64,000 nucleotides of DNA from FEB-22 sp003105195 (GCA_027493405.1 JAOSKV010000004.1:289718-353717), one strand, 5' to 3'. Positions 18,350 through 27,942 are shown, numbered from the stretch's first letter. Translations and numbers: made by a program. Notes: generated by a model not told the origin, from the letters alone.

Positions 18350-21218
18350 CCGGCGCGGTCAGGCCGCGGCCTCCTCGCCGCGCAGCCGCGCGATCAGGGG
18401 GGGCCCCCCCGCCCCCGGACGCGGGGGGCCCCCCCAAGCCCCCCCCCCCGGGGGGGCGGGGGGGCCGCACCAGCTCGAGCTGCTCGTCGGTCTCGATCCC
18501 CTCGGCCGTGGTCTCGATGCCGAGGCTGGCGCCCAGATTGGCGATGGCGCGCACGATCGCCGCGCTGTCGCGGTTGCGGCCGAGGTCCGAGATGAAGGAC
18601 CGGTCGATCTTGATCTTGTCGAACGGGAAGCTGCGCAGGTAGCTCAGCGACGAATACCCGGTCCCGAAATCGTCCATCGAGATCCTGACCCCGAGCGCAC
18701 GCAGCTGGTGCAGCGTGGCGACCACCGTCTCGTCCTCCTGCAGCAGCACCGCCTCGGTGATCTCGAGCTCGAGGCGCTGCGGCGCGAGCCGCGCGGCCGC
18801 GAGCGCCTGGGTCACGGTCGTGATCAGGCCGCGGTTGCGGAACTGCACCGGCGAGAGGTTGACCGCGATCCGGATCGGCTCCGGCCAGCGTGCCGCTTCC
18901 GCGCAGGCCTGGCGCAGCACCCATTCGCCGAGCGGCACGATGAAGCCGATGTCCTCGGCGATCGGGATGAACTCCGAGGGCGCCACCGGGCCGCGCTCCG
19001 GATGGCTCCAGCGCAGCAGCGCCTCCATGGCGATCAGTTCGTTCGTGGCGAGGTCGATCTGCGGCTGGTAGGCGAGGCTGAACTCGCCGGCCGCGAGCGC
19101 GCGCCGAAGGTCGAGCTCGAGCATGCGGCGCGAGCGGATGCGCGCGTCCATGTCGGGCTCGAAGAACCGGAACGTGTTGCGCCCTTCCGCCTTCGCCCGG
19201 TAGAGCGCGAGGTCGGCGCATTTCATCAGGTGGTCGGCGGTCGTTCCGTCGTCCGGCACCACGGCGACGCCGATGCTGACCCCGGAATTGATCTCGTGCC
19301 CGTCGATGAGGATCGGCTCCGCCACCAGCGCGATGATCCGATGCGCCAGCGCCTCCGCGGCGGCGCCGTCGGCCTGTGCCTGCAACACCGCGAACTCGTC
19401 GCCGCCGAGGCGCGCGATGGTGTCGTCCGCCTCCACCGCGCGGCCGAGCCGCTCCGCGATCGTGCGCAGCAGCTTGTCGCCGATCGGATGGCCGAGCGTG
19501 TCGTTGACGCTCTTGAAGTTGTCGAGGTCGAGACAGAACACGGCCAGCGCTTCGCCGTTCGCCTCCACCCGCGCCAGCCCTTCCGCCATCTTCTCGCGGA
19601 ACAGCACGCGGTTCGGCAGGTCGGTGAGCGCGTCGTGCCGCGCCATGTGGGCGATGCTCTGCTCCGCCTTGTGCCGCTCGGTCACGTCCTCGTAGATCGC
19701 GACCCAGCCACCCTGCGGCATCGTCTGGTAGGTGATGCGCACGATGCAGCCGTTGGCCAGGTGGTGGGTCATCACCGTCTCGCCGCGCCCGAGCGCTTCC
19801 CTGTAGCGCAGGAACATCTCGTCCGCGCCGGTGCCCGGATGGTTCCCGAGACCGATGCTGTGCGCGAACACGTCGCGCATGTGGATGCCGGGCTTGACCA
19901 CCTCGGGCGACATGCCGAACATGTCCACGTAGCGGCGGTTGCAGACGATGATGCGCAGGCCGGCGTCGATCATGCACAGCCCGTGCGCCATGTTGCTCAG
20001 CGCCACGTCGAAGCGCCGGTGCTGCTCCTGCAGCTCCTGGGCGGCCCGCTCGCGCGCGGTCACGTCCTCGAAGGTGCTGACCCAGCCGCCGTTCGCCATG
20101 CGCTGGAAGCGCACCGCGATGACCCGCCCGTCGGCGAGATGGCGCAGGTACGGCTGGTTCGGATGCTCCTCCTTCCAGCGCAGGATGCCCGCGAGCATCT
20201 CCTCCGGATCGGCATCGGCCCTGTGGATGCCGCGGTCGGTGCTGGTCCGCATCAGCTCCAGCATGGGCGTTCCGGGACGCGCGTCGTCCGCGGACAATCC
20301 GTAGATCTCGCGATAGCGCCGGTTGCTGACGATGACCCGCAGGTCCCTGTCGTACATGCACAGGCCGTGCGGCATGTTCTCGATCGCCGCGTCGAACAGG
20401 AGGTTCTGCTCGCGCAGCACCTCCTCGTAGTGCAGCCGCTCGGTCACGTCCTCGTGCGCCGAGACCCAGCCGCCATTGGGCGTCGGGCGCGAGGTCGCCT
20501 TGACGACGCGGCCGCTCTTGAGATGCAGCAGCATGGTCGCGACCTCCCGGCCGCGAACCGCCAGCGTGCGCCGGGCGTAGAACCCGTCGGCCGTCATGCC
20601 GGGCTCGTTGCCCTGCGCGATCCAGTGCGCGAGCAGCTCGCGATGGGTCACGCCCGGCTTGATCACGCTCGGATCGAGGCCGTAGATCTCGAGATACTGC
20701 TTGTTGCACACGATCAGCCGCTCGTCGGGGCCGAACATGCACAGTCCGTGCGACATGTGGCTGACCGCCTGGTCGAAGCGCTCGATCTGCACCCGCAGCG
20801 CGCGCTCCATGGCGTAGCGATGGCTCACGTCCTCGCACAGCGTGACCCAGCCGCCGTCGGGCATCGGCGTGTAGTGCAGGGCGTAGGTGCGGCCGTCGGT
20901 CATCGGCCGGCGCGTGCTGAACGGCTTGCGCTCGGCGATCCGGCCGTTGCGCCGTTTCCAGATGTCCTCGAACCTCTCCTCGCCGAAGATCCCCTGGCCG
21001 ACCGCGTGCGCGATCACGTCGCGGATATGCGCGCCGACCCGCACCACCTCGCCCGAGAGGCCGTACATCTGGAGGAAGCGCTGATTGTAGAGCACCACGC
21101 GCTCGGCCGCGTCGATCATGATCAGGCCGTGCGACATCGTCTCCAGAGCCGTCTGATGCAGGGCCAGCAAGGCCGTGAGCTGCTCTTCGCCGACCGCCGC
21201 CTGTGTGTCGCCGTTCAT
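18282..21218 (-). CDS. Multi-PAS GGDEF-EAL cyclic-di-GMP protein, C-terminus corrupted
   Basis: A long soluble sensor with four PAS repeats, each opening with a variant of MSHGLCM and containing a YN/CN..Y..IYGL stretch, followed by GGDEF (RLGGDEFAV, active-type) and EAL (MEALLRW, VNLSP, LEITEA, MDDFGTGYSSL, KIDRSF, AEGIET). It can in principle both make and degrade c-di-GMP, with PAS input unknown. The frame goes wrong after EQLELV at 18468, entering a G/C homopolymer block, and runs to 18282. The same strand in another frame just beyond the block encodes LIARLRGEEAAA and stops at 18359-18361, a typical EAL protein end. The intended gene is therefore 18359-21218. Start ATG 21218 (MNGDTQ) is preferred over 21269. 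Confidence 0.85.
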   Translation of the reverse strand: MNGDTQAAVGEEQLTALLALHQTALETMSHGLIMIDAAERVVLYNQRFLQMYGLSGEVVRVGAHIRDVIAHAVGQGIFGEERFEDIWKRRNGRIAERKPFSTRRPMTDGRTYALHYTPMPDGGWVTLCEDVSHRYAMERALRVQIERFDQAVSHMSHGLCMFGPDERLIVCNKQYLEIYGLDPSVIKPGVTHRELLAHWIAQGNEPGMTADGFYARRTLAVRGREVATMLLHLKSGRVVKATSRPTPNGGWVSAHEDVTERLHYEEVLREQNLLFDAAIENMPHGLCMYDRDLRVIVSNRRYREIYGLSADDARPGTPMLELMRTSTDRGIHRADADPEEMLAGILRWKEEHPNQPYLRHLADGRVIAVRFQRMANGGWVSTFEDVTARERAAQELQEQHRRFDVALSNMAHGLCMIDAGLRIIVCNRRYVDMFGMSPEVVKPGIHMRDVFAHSIGLGNHPGTGADEMFLRYREALGRGETVMTHHLANGCIVRITYQTMPQGGWVAIYEDVTERHKAEQSIAHMARHDALTDLPNRVLFREKMAEGLARVEANGEALAVFCLDLDNFKSVNDTLGHPIGDKLLRTIAERLGRAVEADDTIARLGGDEFAVLQAQADGAAAEALAHRIIALVAEPILIDGHEINSGVSIGVAVVPDDGTTADHLMKCADLALYRAKAEGRNTFRFFEPDMDARIRSRRMLELDLRRALAAGEFSLAYQPQIDLATNELIAMEALLRWSHPERGPVAPSEFIPIAEDIGFIVPLGEWVLRQACAEAARWPEPIRIAVNLSPVQFRNRGLITTVTQALAAARLAPQRLELEITEAVLLQEDETVVATLHQLRALGVRISMDDFGTGYSSLSYLRSFPFDKIKIDRSFISDLGRNRDSAAIVRAIANLGASLGIETTAEGIETDEQLELVRPPRPPGGGGLGGPPASGGGGAPPDRAAARRGGRGLTAPVSAARSPWRRARRAGRGRRRRR
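18398..18467. repeat. G/C homopolymer block inside the EAL domain, probable assembly artefact
   Basis: About 70 bases made of runs of six to thirteen G or C residues, unlike anything else in the window. It replaces the segment that should encode the QGY-type loop at the end of the EAL domain. From the last good codon (18468) to the expected stop (18361) the distance is one base away from a multiple of three, and it leaves room for about 36 codons, the usual length for this part of the domain. Confidence 0.8.
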
Positions 21219-21381
21219 CGCGTTGCGTCCCTGCGCCCCTCGCAATAGCCGCGTACAGTAGGACGGCACCGCAGAATCCGCGGTTAAGCGGCGTGGTTTA
21301 CTTTCGGTAACGGATTGCGCGCAATTTGCAGGGAATGCCGGTCCGCGACGGGGAGTCGCGGCGACGCAACGCGACCGGCGC

Positions 21382-22218
21382 TCACGTGCTGTCGTGGACC
21401 AAGAACTCCGCCGGCGCGACTCGGTTCACCGGCAGGCTGCGCGGCGCGCCCGCGAAGCGCGGCAGCAGAGCCGCGTAGCCGGCGTCCGCGCGGCGCGCTT
21501 CCTCCTCGGTTCCGGGGAGCGCCGGATGGGCCGTCAGGTGCGCCTTGATGTCCTCCGGCAGCTCGCGCCAGCTCGGCACGAAGGAGAGCAGCACGGCGTC
21601 GCGCCGCACCGCGGTCCGGTTCGGATGGGTGCCGTGCAGAAGCCGGTAGTCCAGGACGACGGCGTCGCCGGCCCGCACCGCGAGCGTCGCCTGGCCGGGC
21701 AGGTCGGACATCGCGACATGGTCGTGCGGCAGCGCGTCGGCGAGCGCGCCGTGCGGCTCGGGCAGATCGCGATGGATCGCCGCGCTTTCGCGGTGCGACC
21801 CCGGCAGCACCCGCAGCGCACCGTTGCGGGCGTCCGTGTCGTCGAGATAGCAGAGCACCGCAATCTGGGCCGCCGCGGGCCGGAAGCTGATCGGATGGTC
21901 CCAGCACCACCAGTCCTGGTGCCACCACAGGGCGGGGCTGCGCGGCGCCTTGGTGGTCACATAGCCGGAGATCCACTTGAGGTCGCGTGCCCCCGTGAGC
22001 GCGGCGAGCTTCGCGAGGTGCGGCGCCGAGCCGAGGATGTGGGCCACCGTCGGCGCGTCCCAGCGCAGCGGCGCCAGGTCGTTCCCGGGCCGGCTCATGC
22101 CGGCATGCGCGGGCGCCCGCAGCGCTTGCGCGACGTCGTCGGCGAACACCCGCAGGCCGCCGGCGTCCAGGAACGACGGGATGATCCCGTAGCCGGCCTT
22201 CTCGAACGGCGTGCGCAT
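21382..22218 (-). CDS. Phytanoyl-CoA dioxygenase (PhyH) family protein
   Basis: A 278-aa Fe(II)/2-oxoglutarate-dependent dioxygenase fold. The iron ligands are visible: HxD as His100-Gln-Asp102 in WHQDWW, and the distal His195 in LLHGTHPN. Arg201, just after it, is the likely 2-oxoglutarate anchor. Family members hydroxylate small molecules or lipid-linked substrates; this one cannot be assigned. It starts 15 bp after the DegP-like gene and is probably co-transcribed with it. No strong ribosome-binding site is seen, which fits translational coupling. Confidence 0.87.
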   Translation of the reverse strand: MRTPFEKAGYGIIPSFLDAGGLRVFADDVAQALRAPAHAGMSRPGNDLAPLRWDAPTVAHILGSAPHLAKLAALTGARDLKWISGYVTTKAPRSPALWWHQDWWCWDHPISFRPAAAQIAVLCYLDDTDARNGALRVLPGSHRESAAIHRDLPEPHGALADALPHDHVAMSDLPGQATLAVRAGDAVVLDYRLLHGTHPNRTAVRRDAVLLSFVPSWRELPEDIKAHLTAHPALPGTEEEARRADAGYAALLPRFAGAPRSLPVNRVAPAEFLVHDST

Positions 22219-22233
22219 GCGATCCGGGTCCGG

Positions 22234-23232
22234 CTAGAAGGTGGACTTCAGCTTGAGGTGGTCGAGCCGGTTCATCGACTTGATATCGACGCTCCTGAGC
22301 GCGCCGCCCTGCAGGATGTCGACCGGGACCGTGGTGCCGGCCGGGCCGCGCGCCCAGACCTTGCGGTAGAGCTCGGCCATGGTCCTGACCGGCGTGCCGG
22401 CGACGCCCGCGATCACGTCGCCGCGCTGCAGGCCGGCGGCCTCGGCCGGCCCGCCAGGCGTGACGCGACCGACCACCAGCGCCCCGTGCGCCTCGACCGG
22501 GGTGACGCCGAGCCAGGGCCGCGGCGGCCCGGAGGGGCGGCCGTCGGCGATCAGGTCGGCGAGGATCGGTGGGAGCCGGTCGATCGGCACGAACATGTTG
22601 CCGGGCACGTTCTCGCCCTTGCCGGTCGCGTCGCCGACGATCAGCGAGCCGACCCCGACCAGCCGGCCGTCGCGGCCGATCAGCGCCGCACCGCTCCAGG
22701 CCGGATGCGGCGGCGCCGTGAACAGCGCCTCCTCGAGCAGGTATTCCCAGTTGCCCGCGAACTCGCGCTTCGCCACCACCCGGGCCGGCGCGACCGCATC
22801 GGCGCCGCCGGCGCTCGCCACCAGCACCGGGTCGTTCTCCTTCACGTCGCCGGAGCGGCCGAGCGGGATCGGCTTGAGGCGCAGCGGCTCGACCGCACGC
22901 AGCAGGCCGAAGCCGGAATCGAAGTCGTAGCCCACCACGCTCGCCGGCACCGTCCGCCCCGCCTGGGTGACGAGCTCGGCCGCATGCGCCTCCACCATCA
23001 GGTAGCCGATGGTGAGCACCAGGCCGTCCTCGTCGATGACGATGCCCGAGCCCTCGCGCGTGCGTCCGAGGGTCTCGGCCGTGCGCGCGTCCGGATTGAT
23101 GAAGGTCTTGATGCCGACCACCGCGCCGAGGAGGTCGGCCGGCGTCTGCCCGGCCGCCGGGTCGGGCGCCGCCAGCAGGCCGGCCAGCAGCGCCCCGCCG
23201 ACGCGGATGAAGAGTCGAGGGCGAGGGCTCAT
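22234..23232 (-). CDS. DegP-like (S1C) pseudoprotease with PDZ domain
   Basis: A 332-aa exported protein: signal residues 1-28, trypsin-like domain about 35-230, PDZ domain about 240-330 (PWLGVTP, GGPAEAAGLQRGDVI). In active HtrA proteins the triad lies in TNNHVV, the DIAL-type Asp, and GNSGG. Here the His position reads LTIGYLM (Tyr77), the Asp position is Gly107 in DSGFGLL, and only Ser180 (AWSGAAL) remains. Proteolysis is therefore unlikely. It may be a periplasmic chaperone or scaffold. The ATG at 23232 has GTGGAG upstream; a GTG at 23244 is the alternative. It is the first gene of an operon with the PhyH gene. Confidence 0.85.
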   Translation of the reverse strand: MSPRPRLFIRVGGALLAGLLAAPDPAAGQTPADLLGAVVGIKTFINPDARTAETLGRTREGSGIVIDEDGLVLTIGYLMVEAHAAELVTQAGRTVPASVVGYDFDSGFGLLRAVEPLRLKPIPLGRSGDVKENDPVLVASAGGADAVAPARVVAKREFAGNWEYLLEEALFTAPPHPAWSGAALIGRDGRLVGVGSLIVGDATGKGENVPGNMFVPIDRLPPILADLIADGRPSGPPRPWLGVTPVEAHGALVVGRVTPGGPAEAAGLQRGDVIAGVAGTPVRTMAELYRKVWARGPAGTTVPVDILQGGALRSVDIKSMNRLDHLKLKSTF

Positions 23233-23414
23233 CAGAGGCTCCACGGCAACCGCACGACAACCGAGACTGGGCCGCCGGGTTTCTCCGAGTCAAGAAAACG
23301 TCCGGGCCGCGCGGGGCACATTTTCGTTAGCGGAGACGCCCCCGGCGCGCATCGCCGCGCTTGGCAGCGCGCGCCCTCCTGCCCTACCGTCGCGCGCCCT
23401 CCGGAGGACCCCCG

Positions 23415-24113
23415 ATGATCGACCTCTATGCCCTGACGAGCCCCAATGTCGTGAAGATCTTCATCGCGCTGGAGGAGCTCGAGCTGCCCTACGAGACCAA
23501 GCTCGTCGACGTGTGGAAGGGCGAGCATTTCACGTCCGACTTCGCCCGGCTCAATCCCAACCGCAAGATCCCCGTGATCGTCGACCACGACGGCCCGGGC
23601 GGCACGCCCGTCACGGTGTTCGAGTCCGGCGCGATCCTGGTCTATCTCGCCGAGAAGACCGGCCGCCTGCTGCCGGCCGAGCCGCGCGCGCGCCTCGAGG
23701 TGCTGCAGTGGCTGATGCTGCAGGTCGCGAGCGTCGGGCCGATGTGCGGCCAGCTGGTGCATTTCCGCCGCTACGCGCCCTCCGGCAACGACTATTCGAT
23801 GAGCCGCTACCGCACGGAGGTGAACCGCCTGTTCGACCTCTACGACGAGCGCCTGCGCGAACGCGACCATGTCGCGGGCGGCGCCTACTCGATCGCCGAC
23901 ATCGCGGCCTTCCCGTGGCTGCGCAATGTGGACCTGCTCGGCATGTCGCTCGCCGCCCGTCCGAACCTTGCGCGCTGGATCGAGACGCTGGCGGGGCGCC
24001 CCGCCGCGCAGCGCGCCCTCGCCAAGGTCGCCACCATCCAGACCGCCCGCGACACCGCCAGCGACGACGTCAAGGACCGGATCTTCCAGCGGGGCGACTA
24101 CGCGCGGGCGTGA
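23415..24113 (+). CDS. Glutathione S-transferase, YfcG/Ure2-like
   Basis: A 232-aa protein. The N-terminal thioredoxin fold begins IDLYALTSPNVVKIFIALEEL and carries the Asn/Thr-type active site of nu-class enzymes, the cis-Pro in RKIPVIVD, and the GSH-binding FESGAILVYLAEKTG. The helical C-terminal domain holds the SIADIAAFPW capping box. Nu-class GSTs reduce disulfides with glutathione more than they conjugate electrophiles. GGAGG at 23403-23407 fixes the start at ATG 23415. It diverges from the DegP-like gene. Confidence 0.92.
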   Translation: MIDLYALTSPNVVKIFIALEELELPYETKLVDVWKGEHFTSDFARLNPNRKIPVIVDHDGPGGTPVTVFESGAILVYLAEKTGRLLPAEPRARLEVLQWLMLQVASVGPMCGQLVHFRRYAPSGNDYSMSRYRTEVNRLFDLYDERLRERDHVAGGAYSIADIAAFPWLRNVDLLGMSLAARPNLARWIETLAGRPAAQRALAKVATIQTARDTASDDVKDRIFQRGDYARA

Positions 24114-24207
24114 ACTCCGCCGCTCTTGCCTCAAATCCGAGGCATCGACTTTACCCGCGGGCAATTCGGCCGCGGTTGAATGCTCCATGAGCGGAGGACC
24201 AGCCGCC

Positions 24208-24575
24208 ATGGAGCGCGAGCAGGACTTCGAGGGCAAGAGCGAAATCCCACGCGCAGCGGACCGGGCGCGCGCGCGTCGCCATCGTCGGCGCGCTGTTCAC
24301 GCTGCTGCTCGCGACCGGCTTCCTGATCGGCTCGAGCCTGATCCCCGGGCCGCCGCCGGACGTGCGCACCGCGCCGGCCGCCGAGTTCCGCGTCGGCCGC
24401 GTCCTCTAACCCTCCGGCCGGGCGCGGCTGCCGCCACCTCGCCTTCGACAACGAGACCGGCGCCATGAGCGACATGGGCACCGGCGCCTGCGACTACGAG
24501 GATCCCTCCACCACCGGCGGCGTGCGCCGGCCCGGGGCCTCGGCGCCGCCTTCCTTCTCCTGGGGACGACGCTAG
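24208..24575 (+). pseudogene. Small single-pass membrane protein broken by two +1 frameshifts
   Basis: Read across three frames the region gives one sensible 121-aa protein: a charged N-terminus from ATG 24208 (MEREQDFEGKSEIP), then after a shift in a GCGCGCGCGC run near 24266-24276 a membrane helix (VAIVGALFTLLLATGFLIG), then after a second shift near 24395-24402 the segment GRGCRHLAFDNETGAM with a second cysteine and a stop at 24573-24575. The C-x-x-L-x-FDN-x-TG pattern is one I recall from small Rhizobiales proteins of unknown function. GGAGGA precedes the ATG by nine bases. As read, no frame gives the whole protein. It is either a recent pseudogene or two base insertions by error. Confidence 0.65.
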
Positions 24576-24662
24576 CGTCCGCACACGGATCGGTGTCGCA
24601 ACCTGGCAGCAGCGTCGCGGCCGCCCTTCCCTCGCCGAGTTCGCCGGCCCATATTCGGCCCG

Positions 24663-27385
24663 ATGGCCAAACCTCCCGACAAGCCGCGCAAGCCGAAGGA
24701 TCCGGCGCGCGCGACCCGCGCCAAGGCGGCGCGCGAGGCGCTGGCGCCGATCGCGCCCGCGCTCGAGAAGCTGCTCAATCCCGGCATCGCGGCCGGCACC
24801 GCCGGCGTCGGCTCGCAGACCGGCCTGCGGCCCCCGCCCGACAACTCGCGCGACCGCCGCGCCGACTTCGCGGCCGCCCATACGGCGCGCCACTCGGCGC
24901 GCGGCGTCGAGGAGGCGCCGCAGGCGCACTATCGCGACGAGGCCGAGCTGCGCGAGGCCTCGCCCGAGCTCGCCCGCATCCTCGGCCTCGACGGCGACGC
25001 GCCGCCGCCGGAACCCGCGCCGCCGCGCGGCCGCCCGCGCCGCGCCTCCCCCTTCGCGGAAGGCTCCGCGACGGCGGCGACCGCCGAGTCGCTCGAGCGG
25101 CTGCTGCGCGAGGGCCGGCCGGAACTCGCCGGCCAGGCCTGGACGCCGCACCGCCCACCCCGCCCCGAGAAGACCGAGGGCGGCCGGCGCCTGGCGATCA
25201 CGTCGGACTTCGACCCCAAGGGCGACCAGCCGCAGGCGATCCGCGAACTGGTCGAGGGCGCGCGCCGGAACGAGAGGACCCAGGTGCTGCTCGGCGTCAC
25301 CGGCTCGGGCAAGACCTTCACGATGGCCAAGGTGATCGAGGAGACCCAGCGTCCGGCGCTGATCCTCGCCCCCAACAAGACGCTGGCGGCGCAGCTCTAC
25401 GGCGAGTTCCGCTCGTTCTTTCCCGACAACGCCGTGGAGTACTTCGTCTCCTACTACGACTACTACCAGCCCGAGGCCTACGTCCCGCGCACCGACACCT
25501 ATATCGAGAAGGAGAGCTCGATCAACGAGCAGATCGACCGCATGCGCCATTCGGCGACGCGCGCCCTGCTCGAGCGCGACGACGTCGTGATCGTCGCCTC
25601 GGTCTCCTGCATCTACGGCATCGGCTCGGTCGAGACCTACTCGGCCATGACCTTCACGCTCGAGCGCGGCGAGCGCATCGACCAGCGCCAGCTGATCGCC
25701 GACCTGGTCGCGCTGCAGTACAAGCGCACGGCCGGGGACTTCTCGCGCGGCACCTTCCGGGTGCGCGGCGACACCGTCGACGTGTTCCCGGCCCACTACG
25801 AGGACCGCGCCTGGCGCGTCAACCTGTTCGGCGACGAGGTCGAGTCGATCGACGAGTTCGATCCGCTCACCGGGCAGAAGACCGACGAGCTCGCGCTTCG
25901 TCAAGATCTACGCCAACTCGCACTACGTGACGCCGCGCCCGACGCTCCTGCAGGCGATCGCCGGCATCAAGCAGGAGCTGCGCTGGCGCCTCGGGCAGCT
26001 CCACGCTGCGGGCCGCCTGCTGGAGGCGCAGCGTCTCGAGCAGCGCACCCTGTTCGACCTCGAGATGATGGAGGCGACCGGGAGCTGCGCCGGCATCGAG
26101 AACTACTCGCGCTACCTCACGGGACGCCGACCCGGCGAGCCGCCGCCGACTTTGTTCGAGTACGTGCCGGACAACGCCCTGGTCTTCGTCGACGAGAGCC
26201 ACGTCACAGTTCCGCAGCTCGGCGGCATGTATCGCGGCGACTTCCGCCGCAAGGCGACGCTCGCCGAATACGGCTTCCGCCTACCCTCCTGCATGGACAA
26301 CCGGCCGCTGCGCTTCGAGGAATGGGACGCCATGCGGCCGCAGACCGTCGCGGTCTCGGCGACGCCGGGCGGCTGGGAGCTCGAGCAGTCGGGCGGCGTC
26401 TTCGTCGAGCAGGTGATCCGCCCGACCGGCCTGATCGACCCGCCGGTCGAGATCCGCCCGGCGCGCACCCAGGTCGACGACCTGGTCGGCGAGATCCGCC
26501 AGGTGGCGGCGCGCGGCTACCGCGCCCTCGTCACCGTGCTCACCAAGCGCATGGCCGAGGACCTCACCGAATACCTGCACGAGCAGGGCATCCGCGTGCG
26601 CTACATGCATTCCGACATCGACACCATCGAGCGCATCGAGATCATCCGCGACCTCAGGCTCGGCGCCTTCGACGTGCTGGTCGGAATCAACCTGCTGCGC
26701 GAGGGCCTCGACATCCCGGAATGCGCCCTGGTCGCGATCCTGGACGCCGACAAGGAGGGCTTCCTGCGCTCCGAGACCTCGCTGGTCCAGACCATCGGCC
26801 GCGCCGCGCGCAACATCGACGGCCGCGTGCTGCTCTATGCCGACGGCGTCACCGGCTCGATGGAGCGCGCGATCGCCGAGACCGACCGGCGGCGCGAGAA
26901 GCAGCAGGCCTACAATGTCGCGCACGGGATCACGCCCGAGAGCGTGCGCAAGTCGATCGCCGACATCCTCGACTCGGTCTACGAGCGCGACCACGTGCTG
27001 GTCTCGACCGACGGCGCGGTCGGCGGCCTCGAGGACGCCGCCACCATCGGCCACAATTTCGAGGCCGTGGTCGCCGACCTCGAGAGCCGCATGCGCGAGG
27101 CCGCCGCCGACCTCGACTTCGAGGAGGGCCGCCCGCCTGCGCGACGAGGTCAAGCGCCTGCGCGCGACCGAGCTCGCCGTGACCGACGACCCGACCGCCA
27201 GGCGCCTGCCGGCCCCGGCCGGAGCCGCGCGCGGCGGCCGCGGCGGCCGCGACTGGGCCCCGCGCAAGCCGACCCTCGACGAGATGGGCCCCGGCCCCGA
27301 CAAGGAGGCGCGCTCGCTCCGCCACGGCCCGCGCTCCACCGCCGGCAAGGGCGGGACGCGCACCTATCGCGGCAAGCGGCGGTGA
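24663..27385 (+). pseudogene. uvrB: UvrABC system protein B, interrupted by two +1 frameshifts
   Basis: UvrB is the damage-verifying helicase of nucleotide excision repair, loaded by UvrA and cut by UvrC (present at 59434). Frame one (from ATG 24663) gives an N-terminal extension of about 170 residues, then Walker A (GVTGSGKTFT), the beta-hairpin region (YYDYYQPEAYVP) and VASVSCIYGIG. Near 25896 an extra base shifts the frame just before VKIYANSHYVTPRPT. The helicase continues with DESHVT, SATPGGWE and GRAARNIDG. Near 27127 an extra G shifts it again, and the last frame completes the UvrC-binding motif (EEAARLRDEVKRLR) and ends RTYRGKRR at 27385. Corrected length is about 906 aa. Protein quality is high in all three parts, so error is more likely than loss. 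Confidence 0.88.
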
Positions 27386-27514
27386 CGCCGCCAGCCGCCT
27401 GCTGCTCATTATTTGGGCACGCAACCGGCGCACGGCGGGCGCATTGATCTCCCGCAAGGTCAGGTTCCGTCGCGGCTGACAAGCAATTCCCGCAACGGAA
27501 CCCGGAACCTCGCC

Positions 27515-27940
27515 ATGTCCGACGCGCTGCGCCGCCGCATCCAGGACTATTACCAGGCCTATGCCGAGGGCCGATTCGACGAGGTGCTGGCGGCCCTCGA
27601 CGAGAACGTGGTGTTCGTGAGCTACGCGCCGACCGAGGTGTTTCCGGTGCTCGGCCGCCGCACCGGCAAGGCCGCCGTCGCGACCACCATCAACGTGATG
27701 AACGCCGCCTTCGAGCACCTCAACTATCAGCCGATCTTCATGGTCGTCGCTGACGAAGAGGCCGCCGCCATCGTGCTGGCGCGCCTCAGGCAGCGCAGCA
27801 CCGGCCGCGTCATCCAGGTCCTGCTCGCCCATTTCCTGCGCTTCCGCGACGGGCGGGTCGTCGAGCTCCGCGAGTTCATGGATTCCTTCGACGCCGTCCA
27901 GCAGGTGCTGGGCCGCGAGATCGACCTGTCGAAGGTGTGA
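27515..27940 (+). CDS. SnoaL/NTF2-like protein
   Basis: A 141-aa protein with the cone-shaped NTF2-like pattern: a helix-rich start (RRRIQDYYQAYAEGRFDEVLAALDENVVFVSY), then paired strands ending in FLRFRDGRVVELREFMDSFDAVQQVLG. This fold serves as isomerase, cyclase or binding module. The closing strand pair is typical of SnoaL-like polyketide cyclases, but nothing nearby suggests polyketide metabolism. The ATG at 27515 was chosen because it directly opens the first helix; an upstream frame to 27413 has a nonsense-like leader. Confidence 0.83.
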   Translation: MSDALRRRIQDYYQAYAEGRFDEVLAALDENVVFVSYAPTEVFPVLGRRTGKAAVATTINVMNAAFEHLNYQPIFMVVADEEAAAIVLARLRQRSTGRVIQVLLAHFLRFRDGRVVELREFMDSFDAVQQVLGREIDLSKV

Positions 27941-27942
27941 CG

